NCBI GenBank assembly: GCA_947095585.1 | Contig: OX352762.1 | Span: forward strand, 120,558,930 to 120,622,929 | Source: Nephrocerus scutellatus | Taxonomy: Eukaryota > Arthropoda > Insecta > Diptera > Pipunculidae | Direction: 5' to 3' | Length of the DNA stretch: 64,000 nt | In this document: piece after piece, positions 46,310 through 56,680 of the stretch | How the letters are laid out: every line of letters begins with the position of its first letter | How positions within the stretch are numbered: the first letter of the stretch is position 1 | Notes under the pieces: generated by a model | What the model saw: the letters and a program-made list of their open reading frames with translations, nothing else | Database searches by the model: none | Told to the model about the DNA's origin: nothing | Program-made: the position numbers and the translations under genes

Positions 46310-46690
46310 TATTATGCGGCCCCCTAACGGATATGACGTTTCTCTTCAGCCAAGATGAGGCTTCATTGATTGCCATAATTTCAGCCTGAAAAACACTGCA
46401 GTGATTTGGAATCGGAAAGAGAGTCTAAGATTTATCTTTTGTGAGAAAACACCTTCGCCGACTCCGTCATCAGTTTTTGACCCCTCTGTGTAAAAATGAA
46501 TGTGTTCATCTTCCAGGTAGGCGTCTTCGTCCCAGATTGATCTGGAGGGAAAGGTAACCTGGAAGTTTTTGTGGAAATGGAGTTGCGGAATGGTGTAGTA
46601 TTTGCTGTCTGTGATCCTGACTAAATTCAGGACAGAGGAGTGACCGATTTCATTTCTAGTCCACTGGATACTGGCAATAAGGCAAATAGC
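46310..46690 (-). mobile_element. LINE RNase H domain fragment
   Basis: The minus strand reads FQVTFPSRSIWDEDAYLEDE, HIHFYTEGSKTDDGVGEGVF, then SFRF and, shifted, CSVFQAEIMAINEASSWLK. This is the start of an RNase H domain as in I/LOA/R1-type LINEs. The first catalytic residue, Asp in 'FYTDGS', is Glu here (FYTEGS), while the second, Glu in FQAEI, is kept. No polymerase part remains. Confidence 0.7.
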
Positions 46691-46699
46691 CGAACTAGC

Positions 46700-47185
46700 C
46701 CCTACTTGCTTGCTGTCTCTTGGTCCTTATTGTATGTTATTTAATTTAATATCAATTGACTTACAATTAAAATACTTCTCAACTTTATTTAGAAGCGTTG
46801 CTCCCATTAAGGTTTGCATCTCTGTTAAAAGCTCCCATTATGGTTTGTATCTCTGTAAAAATTCAAAGGTTTAAAAAAACTTGCAAAATATGGCCAATAT
46901 CTTCTCATTATTGTATAAGCCCTATAGCTATCTCATCATTATCCCTACTTGCTTGCTGTCTCTTGGCCCCTAGTGTATGTTATTCGATTTAATATCGACT
47001 GACTTACAATTAAAATATTTCTTAACTTTATTTAGAAGCGTTGCTCTCATGTTTGTTTGCGTCTCTGTTAAAAGCTCCCATTATGGTTTGTATCTCTGTA
47101 AAAATTCAAAGGTTTAAAAAAACTTGCAAAATATGGCCAATATCTTCTCATTATTGTATAAGCCCTATAGCTACTTCATCATTAT
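46700..47185 (+). repeat. 243-bp tandem duplication
   Basis: Two head-to-tail units start at 46700 and 46943. Their right halves (from about 'tctctgttaaaagctccc') are nearly identical, while their left halves differ at many positions. Each unit has an inner 37-bp partial repeat around 'ctcccattatggtttg'. Confidence 0.92.
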
Positions 47186-48094
47186 CGGATGAAAGGTCTT
47201 CGGGCTAATCACGAGCACACACCTTTTATTTTTAATTAGTCAATAATTTTAGCTAATATATTCCACAATTAGTAACAATAAAAGTAACTGTCGATAATTC
47301 TTTGAAAGTAAAATATAATCCTCTTCACCATTCGTATCCAGTTCTCCTTCTATGTAGTGACACATTGTAGAAAATGTTCAAAGCCAAAATACTTAAAGTC
47401 ATCGCGTCGGTATCGTCATCGTACCACCCTACTCACACCATCAATATAATAAATAATTTTTCGCCATTGTGTTCACACGACATTTTCCCAGTAAATTTTA
47501 ATTCCGTACAGCATTGGCACAAGCACGAACAGAACACCGTGTTGCACTCCAGCTAACACACCCTTCCTAGTAGTATCGCCAACACTCTTCGAGTACACAA
47601 TCGGCGACACGTGAAATACATTTTGCCACTTTTTTATGCAAATATGTGAATATGAACGTTTTACAACGCAAATCAGAGCTCACTTCATCGAGTGACGATG
47701 AAAGGACAAAAAATTGTGCGAGAATCGGGGAATCTAGCGGGGACGGCATAAACTGTTATGTCTATGAAAATAAACCGCAAACTGGCAATTTTTCTATTAG
47801 GATTGTACTGAAGTGGGAATGAGGCTGTAATAAGTGGTTTTTTGCTTGGTGTTGTTGCGATACGAATCGCGGAATAAGGACGACAAATGACGACGAGGAA
47901 CTATTTACCATATGAAATGGAAATCTCGCATTATATCCGCTGATCGAACGTGGCAGCGCAATCTTCCAAACATCTTTTAAAGAATTCCTATGTGACTTAT
48001 AGTAAAGCGAACCCTTGTTAGCTATGATTTGGTGGGACACCATTACTGGCAGCGTTTAGGTTTTCTTATGATCGATCCTGACTCAATGATTGGT
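47186..48094. other. Spacer without recognised genes
   Basis: Two minus-strand ORFs (47567-47749 and 47762-48043) lack known motifs. Confidence 0.45.
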
Positions 48095-49690
48095 CTTCTG
48101 ACTGGCACTCTACTACGCTTGTTGTTGAATTGCGGAAACTTCGCCAATCTGATAATCATCGTCACGCCAAAAAATTAAAAGCAGTTGCGTATGCAGACGA
48201 CGTTGTGATACTTGTATCAGAACAGTACCCTTCTGGGATTAGTTAAGTCATGGAAAGGAGTCTAAGCAGGGTTAGCTCTTAGGCAATGAGATGTGGTCTA
48301 GGAGTTAACGCCAGTATTTTGCCCTCCTCAAGCTCAATCTTCAGACACTTACACCTACCTCAGACGCTAATTATCTCGGCGTAATTATAAATAGGAAACT
48401 AAGCTGTAAGTCTAACATAGCATTTAGGGCTAAAAAATCATATATTGCTTTATTGCTAGTAACAAAACTATCGGTAAGAAATGGGTACTGCGGCCGAGGA
48501 TGGCTCTATGGCTATACATAGCGGTAGTACATCCGATTTTCACCTATGGATTGCTAGTCTGTTGGAGGGCGATTAACAGAGAAGTACAATACCAGCAAGC
48601 TAGGTATAATACAAGATCAGCAACTGTTGGTATAACTGAAGCACTATGGTACTGTCTTACCGATGCTTTCAACAAAACTCTACGCCTATTACCTCCCGAC
48701 CTATTTATTACATACATTGCGTCGTGTAGCGTAGTCCGTCTCAGTGAATCTGGGTCGATTTTGCCCAAATCATATGGCCAAGCAGATATGGGCGCGGTCC
48801 CACCTCTTGCGAATGTCTGACAAACCTCCGAGAGTAATAACTTGTTACGGAAAGCTTCCCAATTTTCAGTTCAAATTCCATTTGTGTGAAAAAAATACAT
48901 GAACAACACAAATGGTCGCGAGAAGCTAGGCATTGGTCTGTCGCACCAAAATATTATTCTATGGACACTGCAATATACTGCAGTTGTTACCAAAGTATAT
49001 GATACCATCCTCAACTGACTACTGCATATACATTGATATTCAGTCTCAGCTTTCCCATAGAGTATCCGACTAGAGAAAATTGGAAGGAGGTGGGGGTATT
49101 AGTCGCCGGGTCAGGTCCTACAAGCTCCCGACTATGCTAGCATTCTTCAGGCGGAGATCCTAGCGATAAGGGAGGACAGTTGTTAAGAAAAACTGTATAA
49201 CTGGGAGGGTTGGCATATGCGTAGACAGCCAATATACAATTAAAGCAATTATTTCGACTAGCAATAACTCAAAACTGGTCAGGCAGTGCCTTGCTGAATT
49301 GGCTTCGCTAAGTCAAAGCATATACCTAACCCTATTTGGGCACAGAGACGTAGACGGCAATGAGAAGGCGGATCTCCTGGCGAAGAAGGGCGCAACATTG
49401 GACATCGACTTCATGAAGAGACTCCATTGAGCTCCGTCATGGAACGGTTTCTCACCTTCCATGACACCAAGGCTCAATTAACGTGCAATGACTTAACTAA
49501 CTGCACTATATCGAAGGCGATGTGACCTTTCTAGGTACTATAAAAATAAATCTACCGAGCTGATCTCCATATTAGGGAAAGATATATTTCCAGAGTTGTT
49601 GCTATAGTCACTGGCGATTGGCCGGTGGGCAGCCATGCAGTTAAACTAGGAATCCTGCATAATATAGGCTCCATGAAATAAGTCCCAAAT
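48095..49690 (+). mobile_element. RNase H LINE relic (RT C-terminal part and RNase H), split by a SINE
   Basis: The polymerase end reads AVAYADDVVILVSEQY (YADD at 48190-48201), then IGKKW, LRPRMALWLYIAVVHPIFTY and GLLVCWRAINREVQYQQ. After the SINE the order continues with PDYASILQAEILAIRE, the RNase H centre. Then come LFGHRDVDGNEKADLLAKKG (49332-49391) and the C-terminal ISRVVAIVTGDWPVGSHAVK and LGILHN. This is the domain order of I/LOA/R1-type LINEs with RNase H. The 5' part of the polymerase is absent. Stops and frameshifts are many. Confidence 0.8.
48792..48962 (+). mobile_element. SINE copy lacking the tRNA-like head
   Basis: The copy shares 'gagagtaataacttg', 'cggaaagctt', 'atggtcgcgagaagctagg' and the end 'atattatt' with the 14.4-kb copy. 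It lacks the A and B boxes, so it is 5' truncated. It interrupts the LINE between YGQAD-like and TKVYD-like coding parts. Confidence 0.8.
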
Positions 49691-49706
49691 AAAGTGTATC
49701 CCTTGT

Positions 49707-50288
49707 AAATGGTGTTTCAATAGGTGCGCTTCAATTTTTCTCGAATAGAGACGGCGAACGACGCCATATTTTTTATTGTTCTTTTGTCATTTGAAAACTT
49801 CATTAGTATACATTTCATCATGAAATGCTACACATGTGAACAGCGATTGCAAATCGTGCAAATTTTTTATCAAAATAATCGTTCTGTTGCCGCTACTTTA
49901 AGAGCATTACGGCCATTTTACGGTCCATTTAACAAGCCAGCCCGTTCGACAATCGATTTTACGTAAAGATCTTGGCCTACATCCTAAAAGATCAAGCTGA
50001 CACAACAACTAAAGCCGTTTGACCATTTGAAGCGACGCCGATTCGTGAATTGGGCTCAAGAGCAAATCGAAAATGATGCAGATTTTCACCGAAAAATCAT
50101 CTTCAGCGATGAGGCTCACTTCGTAAAACGTGCACGCGGTGATAATGCAAAAGAAATCGAGTTTTATACTTAAATGTGTCATATGTATATGTTCAAATTC
50201 GTTAATAAAAAAAAAAGTTAGTTCAAAAATCGAACAGTTTGTGTTTTATTCAAAAAAAAAGTTGAAGTGCTCTTATTGAAAAACCCTA
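49707..50288 (+). mobile_element. Internally deleted mariner-type element with both ends
   Basis: The inverted ends of about 30 bp are imperfect: GGTGTTTCAATAGGTGCGCT on the left (49711-49730) and, reverse complemented, GGGTTTTTCAATAAGAGCAC on the right (about 50266-50286), flanked by TA. Between them are the transposase N-terminus from ATG at 49820 (YTCEQRLQIVQIFYQNNRSV, AATLRALRPFYG) and, after a deletion, LRKDLGLHPK. Then come RRRFVNWAQEQIENDADFHR and KIIFSDEAHF, the first catalytic-Asp block. A second deletion removes the rest. At 0.58 kb it resembles a miniature, non-autonomous derivative. Confidence 0.8.
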
Positions 50289-50294
50289 TATTAT

Positions 50295-51058
50295 TCAATA
50301 CCTACAAAAGATTCCCCAGATGATGAAAAAGAAGAATTCTTTAAATCAGTCGAACGGGAACTCCGTGCCTGCCCTTAGTATGATGTAAAAATCATTCTGG
50401 GTGATATGAATGCTAAAATAGGTAGGGAGCCACTATTCAGGCAGTACATTAGCACGCATAGCTTACACGAGAACACTAATGACAATGGACAACGATTCAT
50501 AGAGATGAGATCGAGCAATAATTTGGTCGTTGCGAGTACAAAGTTTGCGTGCAAAAATATCCACAAAGCCATCTGGGTATCTCCTGATAGAGCCACTCGC
50601 AACCAGATAGACAACGTGTTGATAGATCGCCGCCACAACCCGAACCTGATGACGGTACGAACGTACCGAGATGCCAACATGGACTTGGAGCACAATCTTG
50701 TTACTATGATGCTCCGAGCGCAGATCGTCACGAAAGACTGCATCCGCGAATCAGGTGCGAGTCAATACGCCTGCCCTTCGCAACGAAGAGACCAGAAACA
50801 ACCACGGTCAAGCGATATGACTCGCCCTAAATGCAGGGAGAGTAAGGCCTGGGGCTGAGATATCGTAGAAGAAAAATAGACACGCCTTAGGCAGTAGTCG
50901 TAGAGATCGGAACGACTGCTTCGATGACGAATGTAAGCTAGCAACTAAACGTAAGAATGTTGCATACCGAGCAATGCAACAATCTCATTTAATGCGGGCA
51001 CGTGTTGAACATACTGCAAAGACAAAGAGGGTAATTGGATCGCCGATCTCAAAGTCAC
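50295..51058 (+). mobile_element. RTE-B relic 5 (endonuclease and linker)
   Basis: This is the best preserved endonuclease piece of RTE-B: DSPDDEKEEFFKSVERELRA, then VKIILGDMNAKIGREPLFRQ with the metal-binding Asp and Asn. It continues with YISTHSLHENTNDNGQRFIE, NNLVVASTKFACKNIHKAIW and NQIDNVLIDRRHNPNLMTVR (50406-50690). The 'IDHVLI' His position is Asn here. The linker follows brokenly to YCKDKEGNWIADLK near 51058, where it stops. It begins abruptly next to the right end of the mariner-type element. Confidence 0.85.
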
Positions 51059-52539
51059 ATATATATATTATATTTAAAGTAAATTGTCGTATGATATGTT
51101 TTCAAAATGCTTAGAGTTGGAATAATTTTTACTTCTAAAATGCAACAGAAATACAAAAATAAATTGAACTTTTCATTTCGTTTCATGTCCGATTCAATTT
51201 TCCTGAAAATTTCAGCAGAATTAACACTGTAGCCCGAAGCTACGACAAAAAGGATATTGTAGTGACCACATTTATTGCCATCACTTGCCCGACACGAGTT
51301 TACTTATCTATGTGTGTACTCTTATTTATTATTAAAATTTAGCACCCACCAAGGAGCACCTAAAAGGACACTCTAATTTCGAAATCCTTGTTTCATGAAC
51401 CAACCGAAGTTGAGGTACCTTACAATTTACTGTACAACGTCGTCGTCACCAGGAGCAGCGTTTGTTGAATGTCCAGTTACGAAGGTACAGCGCCAACGTA
51501 TAACCTTTGTTGAACCTTATTCCTGGAGAAATGCGCTGCTCTAAAAAGGATTCGATTGATTTTTTAAACTATCTTCCCGTTCCGCCGCCCCAATGCGAGA
51601 ACACTCATAGAATAAAAATATATTTCTGAAAGTCTTAACAGACATAAAGGCGACAATCGGATAGTCAGAAAATCTGCAACAGAAGAACGAGGAAAAGTAT
51701 GAGGATGTGGCAGAGAAATTCAAATTTCCAATTACTCCGAAAATGGACCTTCCTTCCTTTAGACTTGATTTTGGTTATTAAAATACAGATCGAATCGAAT
51801 GCACTAGAGAGAGGAATATTCCTTTCCGTTTATTGATTTGTACAAAAGTGAACGAATGGTGCTTTTGTTTTCATCCTTAATAGTGGTTTTCATCAGAGAT
51901 ATCCTTTCAAAAGAAAGGGCTAAATAGTGCTCCAATTTACGGATGCAAGAAAAGAACGAGGAGCAGGTAGTTCTACCACAAAACGGAAAGCATTTAATTC
52001 CTCTCGAAAGTACCAACCACAGTAGCAGGGCAAGAATTTCAAGTAATAACCAACAGACCGAACGAACAACAAACTGACCAAACCCGCAAGTAGTCACAGT
52101 TTCCGACAAAATAATTTCCTTCCAATGCACATGGCAATAACCACAATAATGCGATGTCCTCCGCTAATTCTAATTTATCTTACTCGAGGGACTGGGATCA
52201 AGATAAATTATACAACCGAGCAACGATTCTTTGGAGCATTGTTTCCTGTGAGTTGATGGATTTTGAACGGGATTCTCGTCGTTTATGTTGTCGAAAAGCA
52301 GGGGTTGGCATGTATTTCAGAGCATAAGCGAACTTAAGGAAAAAAGGTAACTAAAAGAAGTAGAAAATTCTAGGGTAGTTGAAAAGTTTGCTAGGAAAAG
52401 CCATGCTGTGTATTGATTCAATTTTAAATAAGAATAAGAAGGATCAAAAGCGTTAATGGAATTACAATTTGAAAGTAATGTTTCATAGACTAACGGTCAT
52501 GTGCTGATTCGAAATTAACTTCACTTGATTTTCGTAACA
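51059..52539. other. Stretch without recognised genes
   Basis: No transposon motif or host domain is visible. The ORF at 51804-52130 on minus (108 aa) has hydrophobic parts but no recognised family. Confidence 0.45.
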
Positions 52540-52668
52540 ATTATTACTCTCGTACGTTTGTCAGACATTCGCGAGAGGTAGAACCGTGAAAAAGATTTGT
52601 GGTATTTCCTGGGAATCGAATCGAAGCTCGAACCTCCTCCTCAGAAATCAATTTTTTTTTATAATGTA
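52540..52668 (-). mobile_element. SINE copy, minus strand, 3' truncated
   Basis: On the minus strand the copy reads 'gatttctgaggaggaggttcg' in part, with a B-box-like GGTTCGAGC, then 'ttcccaggaaataccac', 'cacctctcgcg'-like text and 'gagagtaataattg'. These match the head and first body half of the SINE family. The last third of the SINE is missing. It directly follows a LINE tail in the same orientation. Confidence 0.75.
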
Positions 52669-52671
52669 AAC

Positions 52672-52936
52672 ACGCTCAAGGGGTTTGCACCCTTAAAGCA
52701 CAGCGTGGGCGTGCGGAAAAGGTGAGATGTCTATGCACAGGTGTCTTACATGACTGCAGATCATTCAAATGCGGAAACACAGAGTCGAGCAAATCATTCC
52801 ACATAGCTATTGTGCGGCTAAAGAAGGAATCTCTCAATTGGTTGGTTCGTCCGAAGATAGGTCTAATGGTGGACCCGTGTGCACGAGTTGAAGCACGGGT
52901 ATTTCGGTTGGGTTGGAGGATGGGCGGTATGCATCT
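52672..52936 (-). mobile_element. 5'-truncated LINE with C-terminal coding end and 3' tail
   Basis: The minus strand reads QLRDSFFSRTIAMWNDLLDS, VFPHLNDLQSCKTPVHRHLT and ends at a TGA after RPRCALRVQTP. 'SFFPRTxxLWNxLPxxVFP' is the common C-terminus of a group of LINE reverse transcriptases. The 3' tail matches the tails at 11504 and 40974. On its 5' side it joins RTE-A copy 2 abruptly at about 52936. Confidence 0.75.
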
Positions 52937-53955
52937 GGATTTTGGAAACTCTCTACTCACTCTACCGGTTGTCCAGCAATGTTAACTTCAGTTACTAAGT
53001 TAGTGCCGAGGTTGTTGGTTTTAGTTTTGGCAGCATTAATCTTCAAATCCGCAACATTTGCTTCCCCTTCCACATTTGTTGTCATTTGGTACAGCTCCAT
53101 AATCCTGTGTGAGAGTAAACAAACGTCATCAGCGTAGTCCAGATGTAAGAGTCCAATGAATTCCTTCGTTTCCAGTAGATAAAGCTGCGCGAAGCATATC
53201 GCTAATCACCAACAAAAAAAGTATCGGCGATAGGATGCAACCTTGTCGTACCCCACTTATGATCTCGAATTCCTCTGACAGCTTTGCTCTATGCAGCACA
53301 TGACATTTAGAGCTTTAATAATAAAAATAGTATACCTCTCGTGCGCAAGGCGAGCCAGATAAAGGGTCTGTTGACACTGTCAAACGCCTTCTTAAAATCG
53401 ATGAACAACAGGTACAGTGGTGACCGGAATTCAAACGCACTGTTTAATAATGATCCGCATGGTTTTGATGTGGACTGCACAGGAGGATCCAGTACGGAAA
53501 CCTGCTTGTTCGGCATTGAGTGTATCTTCCAGATGTTCATTAATTCGCTCAAGTACCACTTTGGCTATTAACTTTGCAAATGCAAGAAAAACGCAAATGC
53601 CTCCCCAGTTTTTGAACTCCATAAGACTATCCTTTTTATGGAGCTTGACAATCATTCCCTTATTCCACTCGTCAGGGGAACTTTTTGCCTCTCAAGCTCT
53701 CTCTACAAGAGTTCATCTCTCATCTCTCTGCTGATGTCATTGGAGCGGCACACAGAAGCTCTGCGGGTATACCATCTAGTCCTACCGACTTGTTGTTCTT
53801 TACTGCGTTTAGTTGTTTTTTATATCGCGGTAGCGATCTCATCTTTAGTGGGAGTTGAGGTGCGAATTCGGGAAATTGTTACTTCCGGCATGATTTGGGT
53901 GATTATCGTTTGCAAATACACGGTTAAGTACCGTAGAGAAATATTCCTTGCATCG

Positions 53956-54426
53956 TAACAATAATGAAAATAAAAATCACCAACAAGTTTGCGGAAAAAC
54001 CTATAGATTTTCCGATAATTGGGAAAAGCTGCTGCAGGTAAATTTTTTTAGAAAAGGGTTTTTTTTTTGCTTTACGCTCCAAAGGCTATTTATTTTATGT
54101 GTGTACTAAAACAGTTATAACAGATGCCCAAAGTGTCCTCCTTGGCACGTATGTGGCTCTTACAAGTTGCAAGCGACATTGATGTTTGATACTGCCGACG
54201 TCGTCTACCTGCATTCGTCAATTCTTGCCATCGTACAACGTAACATCACGGTGTGGTTGCCCCGCAGGTCTTACGCTGGTACATCTCAGCATATCGCTGC
54301 TGACGTCGTCCACTGCATCTGTCACAATTCTTGCCGACGTATAACGTCACTTAAGCGCGTGCTCACGCATCGCTCAGGATTCACGCTTGTCTCAGGCTTA
54401 AGCTTATGCATCGCCTAGGGCAGGAA
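53956..54426. mobile_element. Unclassified insertion inside RTE-A copy 2
   Basis: Comparison with the intact RTE-A shows the coding sequence continuous from 'ccttgcatcg' (ending 53955) to 'gcttgagctgatcc' (from 54427). Everything between is foreign. TGCATCG occurs at the left junction (53949-53955) and again at 54407-54413, a possible 7-bp target duplication followed by 13 extra bases. The segment includes a T-run near 54058-54069 and a 107-bp-spaced internal repeat. No ORF of a known family is present. Confidence 0.75.
54190..54352. repeat. Internal repeat of the 53.96-kb insertion
   Basis: The block 'gccgacgtcgtctacctgca' with 'caattcttgcca' and 'gtacaacgtaacatcac' near 54191-54248 recurs with changes near 54298-54352 (for example 'gctgacgtcgtccactgcat'). 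The spacing is about 107 bp. Confidence 0.7.
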
Positions 54427-54962
54427 GCTTGAGCTGATCCTGAAACGAGTACGGCACCATCTAGGCCTTTCACCGGATGTTGGCTAGAACCGTGACCACC
54501 TGTCAGCTCTTTGGTGATTCTGTAAACGGTTCTGCTATCGCACCTGCTCACTGCTTCCTCAGCTTCTACGGCAAGATTGTTAATATAACTATGTTTTGTC
54601 ACGTCTTACACTACGTTGCACATCTCTCATTTTGCTTCGATACAGGGACTCTAGCTCAATTCTTGCAGCTGCTAGGGTATCTATAATACGAGCTTTAAGT
54701 AGCTTACGTTCTTCAATCTGCCTCCAGGTATCCTCGGTAAGCCACGTGCTGTGCCTTGTCTCTACTTTCCGCTACAGATGTGAAAACATTTTTCACAGCT
54801 TTCACAAAAGTGAAGTAAATGAAGTGAAGGCATGAAGTCTGGCGTTCGAACAATTCAAAAAATTCTTCTACTTCATCGTATGAGGAATCATCTGTTGGTG
54901 CGTAAAGTCTTTAAAGTCTGTAAACCGTATTTGACCCTTATTATACAAATTCAAAAACGACA

Positions 54963-55286
54963 TTATTGCGATAGCATCAAATATTCCACAAAGCAGCAAC
55001 CTATACCCTGGTGGGCATCAATTTTATTTAAATCATTCTCAGAGAGACTATTTTCCATTGAAACTGTTTTTCCGAATAAATGCAGCAATGGAACTTTATC
55101 AATTTGTACACGAGTTCTGCTAGTAGATTTCCAATTTAGATGTGTCATTGACAAAGCTTCACAAAGATCGATTGTAGCAATAATCGTGAATCGATTTTCA
55201 TGTAGAATTGCATACAAAAATTCGACCAGATTCCTGATTTTTATCTCAAGACCATGAGGAAAAATTTGTCCGGTTATTCGTCTCAC
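54963..55286 (-). pseudogene. Unrecognised 107-aa frame
   Basis: The frame reads GLEIKIRNLVEFLYAILHEN, RFTIIATIDLCEALSMTHLN and VPLLHLFGKTVSMENSLSEN with no stops. An overlapping plus-strand ORF of 141 residues exists, so one of the two is a shadow. The minus reading has the more usual amino-acid mix. I do not recognise the family. It may be a chance ORF. Confidence 0.2.
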
Positions 55287-56660
55287 AAAGAACTCAATGA
55301 AAACTCAGTCGCCCAGGCAAGCGCACATGGTTGTGAATTTACTCGACTGGAAAATTTCCTAATTAAAGTCCACAATAGAAGAAAAAGCCATTGCCGTTGC
55401 ATGTCAAGTTACAAATCTGGCGCAGGCACATGTTACAATCATGTCCTGTGATAATTGTGTAAGGAAACTTGAGATTTTTATATTTAATAAGTGATAGTGT
55501 ATTCCCTCACAAGACTGACAGTGTAGCAGTTGAAACCTGAAATGTATTTTTAACAAATATACTATCCAAACAAAAGAGAGGATTTTTATTCCTATGAAGG
55601 ACGAAAAAAAGGATTAAATTCACACAAAAAATAAAGCCCAACGCATTGTGTTAACATTTAGGACATTTCTGTGTAAATCCTGTTACATAATGGACCCCAT
55701 TAACAAACCGATTCACCCCCGATTTTCTCTTGAGCTGATGAGCAACAGTGTATGAACCTCGTTACATAGCCTTAATCATGTGCCTACATTACCTGTATGT
55801 TTACAACAAAATCGACCGCAACACATACTATAAAATGGGATTTTGTTGGAATTATCTGCACACACTTTCAAAACAGATTCGACCAACATCTAGTCTAAGA
55901 CAATTTGTCCTCCTTGGAAGCAGTAGATGAAGCATCAAGATCCACCTTCATGTTGTTCTTGCCCAAATAAAAATAACCGAATACGAATGGACTGAATCTT
56001 TCATTGTACGAGTAGTATAAGGCTGCAAATAGAAGACGGGGGAAAAAACCTCAAGAGGTGAGCATCATAGACAGTTTTTGGCATCGGATCTATGTACTAC
56101 CTATTTTGTGACACTCATAAAACTGATCCAGTCTAATGAAATTCAAAATCCTTTCCACATACTCGTAAAGAGTTGCGGTGGCAGTGGCCCGCATCAGCAT
56201 CATCCAGAAGGACTAGCCGGCAGCACACCAGACAGAAGTAAGTAATCACAACATGTTGCTACCAAAGGCAATCGTACAAATACGGAGAGTTCCATCTCAC
56301 CGTACCGCACCAAAGCAGTCCTAGCTGGCGGTCTGTGTGAATATGTGGACGATGTGGAGTCCTTTCATTTGCGTTACACATATCTATCCGTATTGCAGCA
56401 GATAGTTTTATATCCTTTGATTTTTACATCGGCTCAGTTGGTAAAATGTAGATACGTCTACATTTACGTGGTTATCCTTGTAAGATGTTTGCTTGGCCGT
56501 TGCTTGGAAGGATGCTATTTGTTAGTTGCATGCAAACTGCATGTGCCTGGCGGCAGACAACATTCCTTCTTTATTTCCAGGTGAGACTTTATGCAATTTT
56601 CTTCCATATTTAATGAATATGACTGGGAGTTCTATTCGGGCATTCGTGTTTCTCAACAAA

Positions 56661-56680
56661 CAACACAAACACACACACAC
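56661..56680. repeat. CA microsatellite
   Basis: A short ACAC run is visible. Confidence 0.85.

Larger units (their letters stand above)
52937..54804 (-). mobile_element. RTE-A copy 2, decayed and interrupted
   Basis: This is collinear with 8598-10034 of the intact RTE-A. It shows strong nucleotide similarity but with small deletions and frameshifts, for example loss of the residues before the post-Asp block near 53320 and an inserted 'ttgttttttatatc' near 53815. On minus it reads LLFIDFKKAFDSVNRPFIWL, AEQAGFRTGSSC and RITKELTGGHGSSQHPVKGL. Both ends are truncated, and a 0.47-kb foreign segment sits at 53956-54426. Confidence 0.9.
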
